This document shows, in pieces, positions 16,441-25,012 of a stretch of DNA of 64,000 nt (its first letter is position 1; every line of letters starts with the position of its first letter). The notes under the pieces were generated by a model. It was not told where the DNA came from and ran no database searches. It was given only the letters and a program-made list of their open reading frames with translations. This DNA comes from JAUZOB01 sp963692465 (GTDB taxonomy: Bacteria > Bacteroidota > Bacteroidia > Bacteroidales > Prolixibacteraceae), in contig OY829943.1 of the NCBI GenBank assembly GCA_963692465.1, positions 1,612,001-1,676,000 on the forward strand, written 5' to 3'. The position numbers and the translations under genes are program-made.

Positions 16441-17436
16441 ATGTCTCATTCTGAATCACCTGCAATCATTGGGATTGGTAATGCTCTCGTCGATATTGTT
16501 ACTCGTATTGATCAAGATCATCTACTCGACCAACTAGGGTTCAAAAAAGGAAGTATGAATCTGGTTGATTTCAGCACTTCAAATAAAATCAGTCAGTTAA
16601 CCGATTTATTTCACAAAGAACAAACATCGGGAGGATCTGCAGCCAATACCATTCATGGGTTAGCTCACTTAGACATTTCCTGTGGATTCCTTGGCAAAGT
16701 AGGGAACGATCAGTTAGGAAACATTTTCAAAGAAGATCTGATTCAATCCGGAGTTACTCCGATTTTAAAAGAGGGAGAAGACTCTACCGGAAGAGCCATT
16801 GCACTCATATCACCCGATTCGGAACGGACTTTTGCCACTTTTCTTGGAGCTGCAATTGAGTTGACACCTTTGGATTTGGCATCTGATACTTTTGCCGGAT
16901 ATCAATATCTCTACCTCGAAGGTTACCTTGTTCAAAATCATGAGCTCATCCTTTCCTGCATCGCGTATGCTCATCAAAACAATCTTAAAATAGCGTTAGA
17001 CCTGGCAAGTTTTAATGTTGTTGAAGAAAACCGGGATTTCCTTTTAAAGATTCTTAGAAACGGAATTGACATTGTTTTCGCCAACGAAGAAGAGGCCCGT
17101 GCAATCAGTCTGGAAGAACCGGCAGAAGCACTTAATATGCTTGGAACACTTTGTCCCATTGCAATCGTCAAGGTAGGCCGATACGGATCTCTTATAAAAC
17201 AAGGAAACGAAATAACTCAGGTTGCTGCGTATGGCAATCAAAGAGTCGATACTACGGGCGCTGGCGATCTATTTGCGGCTGGATTTCTTTACGGACAGGT
17301 GAATCAATGTTCTTGCCAGACATGTGCTGAGATAGGGAGTATACTGGCCGGTTATGTCATTCGGTATCCGGGAGCAAGGATTCCCGACTCAGACTGGTCA
17401 GAAATAATCAATCTGGTTCAGAAGAAAATTCAATAA
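16441..17436 (+). CDS. PfkB-family sugar/nucleoside kinase (adenosine-kinase-like)
   Basis: Cytoplasmic kinase of 331 residues. The N-terminal substrate region has GIGNALVDIV, SGGSAANTIHGLAHL and GFLGKVGNDQLGNIF. The C-terminal PfkB signature is VDTTGAGDLFAAGFLYG, with the anion hole DTTGAGD at 270-276 and catalytic Asp276. The pattern, with the early GxGNALVDI and the SERTFATFLGAA segment, is closest to adenosine-kinase-type members, but the substrate cannot be settled from sequence alone. A deoxynucleoside kinase lies convergently next to it. Confidence 0.88.
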   Translation: MSHSESPAIIGIGNALVDIVTRIDQDHLLDQLGFKKGSMNLVDFSTSNKISQLTDLFHKEQTSGGSAANTIHGLAHLDISCGFLGKVGNDQLGNIFKEDLIQSGVTPILKEGEDSTGRAIALISPDSERTFATFLGAAIELTPLDLASDTFAGYQYLYLEGYLVQNHELILSCIAYAHQNNLKIALDLASFNVVEENRDFLLKILRNGIDIVFANEEEARAISLEEPAEALNMLGTLCPIAIVKVGRYGSLIKQGNEITQVAAYGNQRVDTTGAGDLFAAGFLYGQVNQCSCQTCAEIGSILAGYVIRYPGARIPDSDWSEIINLVQKKIQ

Positions 17437-17449
17437 CGAGCTATTTATT

Positions 17450-17489
17450 AAGACTGTCTCCAGACAAAGGCAGTCTTTTCTTTTTTATT
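17450..17489 (+). terminator. Terminator after the PfkB kinase gene
   Basis: AAGACTG/CAGTCTT 7-bp stem with a 14-base loop, followed by TTCTTTTTTATTT. Confidence 0.7.
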
Positions 17490-17518
17490 TCTCAATACGT
17501 CGCAGGTTATTCTACCGA

Positions 17519-18133
17519 CTAAAACAATCCGTTTACAAAGACGTCGACCCTATCAATCACCTGGCTCAAGTCTTCAGGTTTTGAGGCAAAATCGAGATTA
17601 TCTACATCGATAATTAAAAGATTTCCTTTCGCATAACGGGCAGCCCAAGCTTCATAACGTTCGTTCAATTGGTTTAAATAATCAAGGCGAATCGTATTCT
17701 CAAATTCCCTTCCCCGTTTCTGAATCTGACGGACTAAAGTTGGGACCGAAGCGCGTAGATAAATTAACAGATCGGGTGTCTGAACCATTTTTTCCATCAA
17801 GTTAAAAAGAGCTGTATAGTTTTGGAAATCGCGGGTACTCATTAACCCCATATCATGGAGGTTAGGAGCAAAAATTTCAGCATCTTCATAAATGGTCCGA
17901 TCCTGAATAACCGTTTCGCCTGATTCCCTGATTTTCAGGATTTGGCTAAAGCGAGTATTAAGGAAATATACCTGAAGATTAAACGACCAACGTTGCATAT
18001 CATTATAAAAATCATTCAGATACGGATTATCATCAACATCCTCATAATGAGGATTCCACCCATAATGTTTTGACAGTAATTCAGTAAGGGTTGTTTTACC
18101 TGATCCAATATTTCCACCGATAGCAATATGCAT
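17519..18133 (-). CDS. Deoxynucleoside kinase
   Basis: Phosphorylates deoxyribonucleosides (dNK/dGK-dAK family) in nucleotide salvage. The ATG at 18133 gives 204 residues with the P-loop GNIGSGKT at 7-14, the RWSFNLQVYFLNTRF helix, QDRTIYEDAEIF with the DR pair of the family, and the lid/arginine region QKRGREFE. An upstream in-frame GTG (18154) overlaps a TACTTTCG -7-like element at 18154-18161, which argues for 18133. Specificity (dA, dG or dC) is not decidable by eye. Confidence 0.88.
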   Translation of the reverse strand: MHIAIGGNIGSGKTTLTELLSKHYGWNPHYEDVDDNPYLNDFYNDMQRWSFNLQVYFLNTRFSQILKIRESGETVIQDRTIYEDAEIFAPNLHDMGLMSTRDFQNYTALFNLMEKMVQTPDLLIYLRASVPTLVRQIQKRGREFENTIRLDYLNQLNERYEAWAARYAKGNLLIIDVDNLDFASKPEDLSQVIDRVDVFVNGLF

Positions 18134-18199
18134 AACAACTGATTTTATTCGCACGAAAGTATGAATTTATTCAGAACAGACCCCGTGTGTTGAAAACTT

Positions 18200-19717
18200 T
18201 TACATTCCGGCAATAATATCGAGTAACGGATCAAGATATTTTCGATCATTTGCCAGTCGGGGTATTTTATTCTGTCCTCCAAGCTTATTTCGCTGTTTCA
18301 TCCATGTATAAAAAGTCCCCCGTGGAGCCACAACGACTTTAGGCATTTCAAGCGTACTATTTTTATGCCGTTTAGCCTCATAATCCGAGTTAAGGGTTTT
18401 CAAAGAGTCGTCTAAGATTGAGGTGAAATGTTCAATATCGTCCGGTTCTTTTTCGAATTCGATGATCCATTGATGAACTCCTTTTTGATTCCCTTTCATA
18501 AAGATGGGACCGGCAGTATATTCACTAATAATTGCCCCCGTGCGTTCCGTAGCAATAGAGAGGGCATTCTCTGCATTATCTATAATGAGTTCTTCTCCGA
18601 AAGCATTAATAAAATGTTTGGTCCGCCCGGTTATTTTAATCCGATACGGAGTCCTTGACGTAAACATCACCGTATCACCGATAAGATAACGCCACAGTCC
18701 GCCATTGGTGGAGATCACCAATGCATAATTTTTACCCACTTCGACCTCTTCCAGAGTGATTGTCTTAGAGTGAATCGTATCGAACTGATCCATGGGAATA
18801 AATTCATAGAATATTCCATAATCAAGCATTAGGAGCATATCATCCTTATCCGGTTCGTCCTGAATGCCGAAAAATCCTTCCGAGGCATTGTAGGCCTCCA
18901 TATAATGCATTTTGGGAGAAGGGAACAGCTCCCGATATTGTTCCCGATAAGGATCGAATTTTATTCCACCATGAATAAAGACCTCAAGGTTAGGCCAAAC
19001 CTCAAGAATATTACTCTTTCCGGTTGCCTTAAGAACCCGGCGAAGCAATACCAGATACCAGGAAGGGACCCCCGCAATAGCCGTCACATTTTCATTAATA
19101 CTCTGCTCTATAATTCTTTCAATTTTCTCTTCGAACTCATGAATTAAAGCAACCTCAGTGGAAGGTGTTCTTCTAAACTCCGTCCAGAAAGGAATATTTT
19201 CAATCATGATAGCGGACAAATCCCCGCAATAAGAGTTATTCTGAAGATTATTCGCACTATGACTTCCTCCGAGCGTTAACGTTTTTCCTTTTAAGACTTT
19301 AGTCTCCGGATAATTCCGGTTATAAAACGCAAGAACATCGCGGAATCCCCTAAAGTGACAGTTTTCAAGAGAATCCTTACTTACCGGAATGAACTTACTT
19401 TTATCGTTTGTTGTTCCCGAAGATTTGGCAAACCATTTTATCTCACCAGGCCACAGCAAGTTAGATTCTCCCTTACGAAGTCTTTCAACAAACGGTTTTA
19501 TCTCATCATAAGTTTGCAGGGGGATTTGTTCTCTAAACTGATCAATAGTTTTAATTGACTGATAGTCAAATTTTTTACCCCATTCTGTGTCTTTCGCCTT
19601 CTTTAAAAGATTAAGCAAGCATTCACGTTGCACTTCGAGTGGGTATTTTTTAAAAAGATCTACCTGGTAAATTCTTTTAATACTTACCCAGTTGACTACA
19701 GAATTGAGAAACGGCAT
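18200..19717 (-). CDS. GH3 auxin-responsive-promoter family protein (acyl-acid amido synthetase fold)
   Basis: 505 residues of the GH3 family, adenylate-forming enzymes that in plants join amino acids to auxin or jasmonate. Bacterial members are common in Bacteroidota and their substrates are unknown. Recognisable parts are AKSSGTTNDKSKFIPVS (ATP-binding motif), YNASEGFFGIQDEP and LVISTNGGLWRYLIGDTVMF with ITGRTKHFINAFGEEL. The first ATG after the promoter is 19717; the longer frame starts (up to 19759) lie upstream of the TATTTTTG at 19740-19747 and are rejected. The C-terminus reaches RLANDRKYLDPLLDI, near full length. Confidence 0.9.
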   Translation of the reverse strand: MPFLNSVVNWVSIKRIYQVDLFKKYPLEVQRECLLNLLKKAKDTEWGKKFDYQSIKTIDQFREQIPLQTYDEIKPFVERLRKGESNLLWPGEIKWFAKSSGTTNDKSKFIPVSKDSLENCHFRGFRDVLAFYNRNYPETKVLKGKTLTLGGSHSANNLQNNSYCGDLSAIMIENIPFWTEFRRTPSTEVALIHEFEEKIERIIEQSINENVTAIAGVPSWYLVLLRRVLKATGKSNILEVWPNLEVFIHGGIKFDPYREQYRELFPSPKMHYMEAYNASEGFFGIQDEPDKDDMLLMLDYGIFYEFIPMDQFDTIHSKTITLEEVEVGKNYALVISTNGGLWRYLIGDTVMFTSRTPYRIKITGRTKHFINAFGEELIIDNAENALSIATERTGAIISEYTAGPIFMKGNQKGVHQWIIEFEKEPDDIEHFTSILDDSLKTLNSDYEAKRHKNSTLEMPKVVVAPRGTFYTWMKQRNKLGGQNKIPRLANDRKYLDPLLDIIAGM

Positions 19718-19739
19718 TTTAGAAAATTTATTTTGTAAC

Positions 19740-19747
19740 CAAAAATA
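19740..19747 (-). promoter_or_regulatory. -7 element of the GH3 gene
   Basis: Minus-strand TATTTTTG; it fixes the start at 19717, 22 bases downstream. Confidence 0.5.
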
Positions 19748-19798
19748 GAAAAAAAACAATCGTCATCCTGGAAAGTGCAAGTTTTTTCTACATTTATA

Positions 19799-19806
19799 GC
19801 TTTTAT
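19799..19806 (+). promoter_or_regulatory. -7-like element of the cvpA-like gene
   Basis: TACATTTA, 7 of 8 to TAnnTTTG, 16 bases before the ATG at 19823. Confidence 0.4.
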
Positions 19807-19822
19807 TGAAACGACCATTCTC

Positions 19823-20368
19823 ATGAATTATCTCGACCTTATTCTTGGAATCTTATTAGTCTTTGCATTTATACAAGGAGGATTCCGGGGAATTATTAAA
19901 GAAATCACATCTCTTGCAGCCTTAATCATCGGAGTATGGGGGGCAATCTTATTTTCACACTGGGTTGCCGGACTAATTGATTCTATAACCGGGAAACACC
20001 CCTCACTTCCAGGACCAATCACTTTTTTAATTACCTTCATTGGCATTCTTTTTCTAGTCAGGATTCTTGGGGATTTAGTTGAAAGAGTCACCTCCACCAT
20101 AGCGCTCGGTCCGATCAATCATATTCTTGGTGCAATTTTTTCCGTGTTAAAATACACTTTTCTACTAAGCATCTTTTTTTTCCTTTTTAGCAGTATCATC
20201 GACCGAAAATCGAAAATAATAACCAATCAGTCCAAACAGAAATCGGTACTTTATACTCCAATAGCCAATTTTGCTCCATTGACCTTTCCGTTTTTAAAAG
20301 GTCAATTTAACGACCTTGCCGTAGAAAAAGATTCAATTATCAATAAAACGATCAAAGCGGAACAATAG
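19823..20368 (+). CDS. CvpA-family inner-membrane protein
   Basis: 181-residue membrane protein with four hydrophobic segments (about residues 5-25, 30-50, 68-90 and 108-130). It starts with the family phrase NYLDLILGILLVFAFIQGGFRGIIKEI. CvpA was named for its need in colicin V production in E. coli; its general role in Bacteroidota is unknown. The start was moved from 19775 to 19823 because the -7-like element lies at 19799-19806 and the conserved N-terminus begins at the second ATG. It is followed by tyrS, which has a separate promoter. Confidence 0.82.
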   Translation: MNYLDLILGILLVFAFIQGGFRGIIKEITSLAALIIGVWGAILFSHWVAGLIDSITGKHPSLPGPITFLITFIGILFLVRILGDLVERVTSTIALGPINHILGAIFSVLKYTFLLSIFFFLFSSIIDRKSKIITNQSKQKSVLYTPIANFAPLTFPFLKGQFNDLAVEKDSIINKTIKAEQ

Positions 20369-20411
20369 GTTTAATATTCTTTTGTCAGCCAAAACTATGG
20401 ACAGTTTTTTA

Positions 20412-20419
20412 TACTTTTG
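20412..20419 (+). promoter_or_regulatory. -7 element of tyrS
   Basis: TACTTTTG, exact consensus, 63 bases before the tyrS ATG. Confidence 0.5.
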
Positions 20420-20482
20420 CCTCAACAGATAAAAAGAATCTGCATATTGGTTAACCGACCATGCAGCAAAACATAACGATTA

Positions 20483-21778
20483 ATGAAGAATTTTGTTGAA
20501 GAACTAAAATGGCGGGGCATGATTCACAGTATCATGCCCGGAACAGAAGAACAGTTAAACAAAGAAATGACCACTGCATATGTAGGGATTGACCCTACTG
20601 CCGATTCTCTTCACATCGGGCATTTAGTCGGTATTATGATGCTAAAGCACCTTCAGATGTGCGGGCACCGGCCTCTTGTTCTTGTTGGAGGTGCAACTGG
20701 CATGATTGGAGACCCGTCCGGCAAGTCCCAGGAACGCAATCTTCTTGATGAAGAAACCCTTCGACATAATCAGAATTGCTTAAAGAAACAACTTTCACAC
20801 TTTCTTGACTTTGAATCCGATGCACCCAATGCAGCAGAGATGGTCAACAACTACGACTGGATGAAAAACTTCACGTTTCTGCAATTCATTCGCGATGTAG
20901 GGAAACACATAACCGTCAATTACATGATGGCTAAAGACTCCGTAAAGAAAAGATTGAGCAATGATGGCAGTGCAGGAATGTCTTTTACCGAATTCACCTA
21001 TCAGCTCGTACAAGGATATGACTTTCTGAATCTCTATCGCACCAAGAACTGCCGGTTACAAATGGGAGGTTCCGATCAATGGGGGAATATTACCACCGGG
21101 ACCGAACTAATCCGCCGTATTGAAGGAGGAGAGGCATTTGCGCTCACTTGTCCGCTCATCACCAAAGCAGACGGCAGGAAATTCGGAAAAACAGAGCAAG
21201 GAAATATATGGCTCGACACAAAAAGAACCAGTCCATATCGTTTTTACCAATTCTGGCTGAACACTTCCGATGAAGATGCCGAACGATACATCCGGATCTT
21301 TACCCTTCTTTCCCAACAAGAAGTTGAGCAATTAATTGCAGAGCACCACGAAGCTCCGGAACAAAGAAAATTACAGAAACGGTTAGCAGAAGAAGTCACT
21401 GTATTGATTCACTCCAGGCAAGACTACGAAGCGGCACTCGAAGCCTCCCAAATCCTTTTCGGGAAAGGAACAACCGAGCAACTGCGTCATCTTGATGAAG
21501 ACACCTTCCTTGCTGTTTTCGAAGGGGTTCCCCGTTTTTCTATCAGTAAGACGGAGTTAGAACAAGGCATCAATGTTACTTCTTTATTGGCTGAGAAAAC
21601 CAATGTATTCCCGTCTAAAGGAGACCTTCGCCGCACAATTCAAGGGAACGGATTAAGCATCAACAAAGAGAAAGTCTCTGATGCTGAATTGGTTTTTACC
21701 TTAACAAACCTCATTGACAACAAATATCTACTTGTTCAACGGGGAAAGAAGAATTATTTCCTTATTGTCGTGGAATAA
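20483..21778 (+). CDS. tyrS: Tyrosyl-tRNA synthetase
   Basis: Class I synthetase charging tRNA-Tyr, 431 residues. It has AYVGIDPTADSLHIGHLVG (HIGH motif), MGGSDQWGNITTG (tyrosine/ATP site), and KFGKTEQGN in the KMSKS position, the TyrRS form of the bacterial TyrS type. The C-terminal S4-like RNA-binding domain ends LVQRGKKNYFLIVVE. A strong terminator follows. The 5' leader is about 60 bases, and no T-box antiterminator is visible. Confidence 0.97.
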   Translation: MKNFVEELKWRGMIHSIMPGTEEQLNKEMTTAYVGIDPTADSLHIGHLVGIMMLKHLQMCGHRPLVLVGGATGMIGDPSGKSQERNLLDEETLRHNQNCLKKQLSHFLDFESDAPNAAEMVNNYDWMKNFTFLQFIRDVGKHITVNYMMAKDSVKKRLSNDGSAGMSFTEFTYQLVQGYDFLNLYRTKNCRLQMGGSDQWGNITTGTELIRRIEGGEAFALTCPLITKADGRKFGKTEQGNIWLDTKRTSPYRFYQFWLNTSDEDAERYIRIFTLLSQQEVEQLIAEHHEAPEQRKLQKRLAEEVTVLIHSRQDYEAALEASQILFGKGTTEQLRHLDEDTFLAVFEGVPRFSISKTELEQGINVTSLLAEKTNVFPSKGDLRRTIQGNGLSINKEKVSDAELVFTLTNLIDNKYLLVQRGKKNYFLIVVE

Positions 21779-21832
21779 ATCTATTCTTCGCCCCACAGGT
21801 AAGATTTAATCAACTGAAACTGGAATAAAATA

Positions 21833-21876
21833 AGAACAGGCATTTTCCCTAAAAAGAAGAATGCCTGTTCTTTTTA
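21833..21876 (+). terminator. tyrS terminator
   Basis: Perfect 12-bp stem AGAACAGGCATT/AATGCCTGTTCT (21833-21844 with 21860-21871), followed by TTTTA. Confidence 0.85.
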
Positions 21877-21886
21877 TAAAAGAAGC

Positions 21887-21962
21887 GTAACGGATTACGT
21901 TAAATCCGTTACAGCTACTTATATTGCCAGGGAGCGGGCCTGGATCAGGTAAAAGAGCCCGC
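21887..21962. repeat. Two inverted repeats downstream of the surface operon
   Basis: A perfect 10-bp palindromic stem GTAACGGATT/AATCCGTTAC with a 6-base loop (21887-21912), then a GC-rich stem GCGGGC/GCCCGC (21934-21939 with 21957-21962). Neither has a proper U-tract for the minus-strand operon that ends at 21976. They could be a processing or mRNA 3'-end structure. Confidence 0.55.
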
Positions 21963-21975
21963 GTTGCCCCAGACT

Positions 21976-24006
21976 TTAGAAATAAAATTTACTATGAGAT
22001 CCTTTTTTCTTGTACTCTCCTTTTCGGATCACCCGAACAATCGTTCTCCGATTCAGAGCGTGATCTTCTTCTGATAAAACAGCTCCAGATTGATACTTTT
22101 TGATAGGACGGGTAGAACCGTAGCCAGCATATTGCATTCTGTTCGGATCAACCCCCTTCTGTACCAGATAATCGAATGCCGACTTAGCCCTTTGTTTTGA
22201 AAGCAGCAGATTATAAGCATCACTTCCACGACTATCCGTATGAGACTCCAACCGAATTTCCAGATCGGGGAAATCATGCATTACCTGAGTCAAATGGTCA
22301 AGAATTTTTGCTGCATCCTCCCGAATATTCCACTTATTATAGTCATAATTGATATAATCCAGAGAAATAATCTGTAACGGTTCACCATTTTCGACTTCCA
22401 TACTAAGCGGAGGAGGGCCAACTTCTGCCTCCTGAGCCATTTCAGGCTCCATAGACAAATCAGCGTGAATTTCAGAACTAGTAGCTATTTGGACCGTCGT
22501 AACCGGACGTTGTAGCGTCGCATAACTTGCCTTTTCCGCCTTCATATAATAAAGATGCTTCCTCTCCAATTCGAATTGATAAGACCCCCTCTCCGAAGAA
22601 GTAACTGTCGTTATCAGCCTTCCCGTTTCATCATAAAGATTAATTTTCACTCCCCAAAGAGCATTGTTTGATTCTCCATCCCGGGCAATTCCTTTTATAA
22701 TAATCGGAACATTTTTAACGATGAAATGATAAATATCATCCGAACCCTTTCCGCCCAAACGATTAGAGGAGAAATAACCTTGAGACTCATCCTTTTTCAA
22801 TACAAATGCGAAATCGTCTTTGGAACTATTAATCGGGGCACCCAAATTTTCTATCTGATCAAAGACCCCATCAATCGGTACTGCCTCGAAAATATCAAGT
22901 CCGCCCATACCACCATGTCCATCCGAAGAAAAATAGAGGGTTCCATCCGAAGCAACAAAGGGGAACATCTCATTTCCGGGAGTATTCACCTTGGGCCCCA
23001 GATTATGAGGAGCGGTCCAATGGCCATCACGATATGTACTACAATAGATATCCGAACCACCATATCCGCCTGGCATATTCGAAGAAAAATAAATCACAGT
23101 TCCCGCATCATCCATAGAAGCATGCCCGACCGAATAGTTGTTATCATTAAAATGAAAACCATATTGAATTTCCCATTTCCCATTCTTCTGCTCAGCGACA
23201 TACAATTTCAGATTTGTTGTTCCATCGTTACTCTGAGTCGACTTGCTTCCCGTAGTACTGTTACATGTTAAAATCATTTTTCCTCCGTCATCAGAGAAAC
23301 ACGCAGGTCCCAGATGGTAATATTCCTTGATATTTTGAGCAAAACGTCTTACTTTACTCAGGTTTCCTGCCGAATCCACATCGGCCATAAAAAGTTTAAG
23401 AAAGGGTTGATTATTCCAGCGGTAAGTTCGATGTATTATTGTTGAAGCAAATGCTTTTTGACGAGTAGAAGCAAAGACAACCGATTTATTTCCATAATAA
23501 GAAACGCCAAATTCGGAGCCTTCACTATTAATTTCCACCGGATGTACTTCATATCGGGATGAATCCCGCTGTAAATATTTAATGTATTCCAGCAAAGAAC
23601 TTTCCCGGGTTATCCGGTCATCATCAGGTTTTAATTTTTCATACTCAACCAAGATCTTTTGAGCTTCAACATACTTCCCATTTCCTTTAAGCACCTGATA
23701 ATATTTATATACTTCTTCGGGAAAAATCTGTTTATTCGTATAGAGAACTGACAGCCAATGTTCTTCTTCCAATGAATTTCCAATAAGATGGTTAGACTCC
23801 GACAATTTTCTTACCACATTATAATTGGCAGGTTCTTTTTTATTAACAATCTCATACAACGGAATTGCATCAGAGAATGAGAAACTATTGAAATATTTAT
23901 CAGCAAGATGCAAGGCCATTTTGGTTTGTGCACAGCCTCTTTCCTGTCCGGCCAATAAAGTCAGGAGGAACAACAGAGAAACAGAGATAAATAATTTGTG
24001 CTTCAT
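21976..24006 (-). CDS. PorE-like OmpA-family protein (TPR-like, PD40 propeller, CRD, OmpA domain)
   Basis: Exported peptidoglycan-binding protein of 676 residues. The order is: signal peptide (MKHKLFISVSLLFLLTLLAG...); TPR-like helices (about 30-130); PD40/WD40-like beta-propeller repeats (about 150-425, e.g. VYFSSNMPGGYGGSDIYCSTY, LYFSSDGHGGMGGLDIFEA, GYFSSNRLGGKGSDDIYHF); a carboxypeptidase-regulatory-like domain (about 440-520); and an OmpA domain (about 560-670) with LESHTDSRGSDAYNLLLSKQRA. This is the architecture of PorE, a T9SS component of Porphyromonas gingivalis. PorE is a lipoprotein; here the signal peptide has no clean lipobox. It is last in the surface operon, 19 bases after the PorP/SprF gene. 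An upstream TTG (24021) was rejected for the ATG. Confidence 0.9.
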   Translation of the reverse strand: MKHKLFISVSLLFLLTLLAGQERGCAQTKMALHLADKYFNSFSFSDAIPLYEIVNKKEPANYNVVRKLSESNHLIGNSLEEEHWLSVLYTNKQIFPEEVYKYYQVLKGNGKYVEAQKILVEYEKLKPDDDRITRESSLLEYIKYLQRDSSRYEVHPVEINSEGSEFGVSYYGNKSVVFASTRQKAFASTIIHRTYRWNNQPFLKLFMADVDSAGNLSKVRRFAQNIKEYYHLGPACFSDDGGKMILTCNSTTGSKSTQSNDGTTNLKLYVAEQKNGKWEIQYGFHFNDNNYSVGHASMDDAGTVIYFSSNMPGGYGGSDIYCSTYRDGHWTAPHNLGPKVNTPGNEMFPFVASDGTLYFSSDGHGGMGGLDIFEAVPIDGVFDQIENLGAPINSSKDDFAFVLKKDESQGYFSSNRLGGKGSDDIYHFIVKNVPIIIKGIARDGESNNALWGVKINLYDETGRLITTVTSSERGSYQFELERKHLYYMKAEKASYATLQRPVTTVQIATSSEIHADLSMEPEMAQEAEVGPPPLSMEVENGEPLQIISLDYINYDYNKWNIREDAAKILDHLTQVMHDFPDLEIRLESHTDSRGSDAYNLLLSKQRAKSAFDYLVQKGVDPNRMQYAGYGSTRPIKKYQSGAVLSEEDHALNRRTIVRVIRKGEYKKKGSHSKFYF

Positions 24007-24025
24007 ACCACGTTTTTGCAAACTG

Positions 24026-25012
24026 TTAAAAATATCTTGGAGATTTTATTCGTCCCCGTCCAAAATTGAAATCAAAATTCAATAAGAGCTCATGAGAGCC
24101 GCTATTATACCGAACAATGTCATTTGTATTCAGGTCATAAGCATAACCGATTGTCAGCTGATCGCTCAGTTGAACCTGAATAATGGTACTAACCGACGCA
24201 TTGACACGATAAGCTAATCCAAAACGAAGACGATCAAGTAGAATAAGTTCGCTCCCGAGGTCAAGCGAGATAGGCGAATTCGTAATAATTCTAGCATCAA
24301 AATTTGGTTTTATTTTCAGAATCGAATTGAGATTAATAACATATCCTCCCAACACGAAATAATTAATATTTTGCCGGTTCACCTGCTTGGTAACTGTTGA
24401 TGTCTTGTCAATGACATTTTCAATTAATTGCGGAACAGAAAATCCCAGATAATAGATATCGCTCGAATAAAAAAGGCCTATTCCGACATTCGGCATAAAA
24501 TTGCGGTTAATATCAGAGATTGCCGGATCATACTGACTTCCGTCACCGGTGTCAAGTGCAGAAAGATTGGCATTATAAAAGCTAACCCCTCCTTTAATTC
24601 CCAGCGCAAGGGTGCTTCCCTTAAAACGAATCATATAAGCATAATCCGCATAAACAGCAGTCTGTTTAACCGGGCCAGTTTTATCCTGAAGGAAAGAAAG
24701 TCCGAGGCCCATATTTAATCCTTCCAAAGGCGCATTTAGCATCAAGGCCTGAGTTGTTGGAGGATCTTTTAATCCGACCCATTGATTTCGGGAGATTGCC
24801 AAGATATTGAGCATCCCTCTCGATCCGGCATAAGCTGGATTAATCGTAAGCATCGAATTATGATATTGAGTATACATCGGGTCCTGCTGTGCTCTGACCG
24901 ACACCGTCGTCAAGAACAACATCAATAGCAGAAACAGACTTTTAAAAAATCTATCTCGTCCCAAGACACGATCTATTGCCTCAACCCTAAATATCTGTTT
25001 CCGTTGTACCAT
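24026..25012 (-). CDS. PorP/SprF-family T9SS outer-membrane protein
   Basis: 328-residue outer-membrane beta-barrel protein of the PorP/SprF family. After a long signal peptide (cleaved near ...VSVRAQ, about residue 42) the mature protein begins QDPMYTQYHNSMLTINPAYAGSRGMLNILAISRNQWVGLKDPP, the family signature. It ends RIKSPRYF with a terminal aromatic, as barrel proteins do. SprF is needed for SprB export in Flavobacterium johnsoniae, and the family is thought to act with individual T9SS type-B cargo. Its ATG directly follows the stop codon of the CTD-bearing gene, so the two are surely co-expressed. Confidence 0.92.
   Translation of the reverse strand: MVQRKQIFRVEAIDRVLGRDRFFKSLFLLLMLFLTTVSVRAQQDPMYTQYHNSMLTINPAYAGSRGMLNILAISRNQWVGLKDPPTTQALMLNAPLEGLNMGLGLSFLQDKTGPVKQTAVYADYAYMIRFKGSTLALGIKGGVSFYNANLSALDTGDGSQYDPAISDINRNFMPNVGIGLFYSSDIYYLGFSVPQLIENVIDKTSTVTKQVNRQNINYFVLGGYVINLNSILKIKPNFDARIITNSPISLDLGSELILLDRLRFGLAYRVNASVSTIIQVQLSDQLTIGYAYDLNTNDIVRYNSGSHELLLNFDFNFGRGRIKSPRYF

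Noticed and set aside
22726..23271. 181-codon plus-strand frame opposite the OmpA-family gene
   Set aside because: No family match; the minus-strand frame has unmistakable propeller repeats and OmpA domain.
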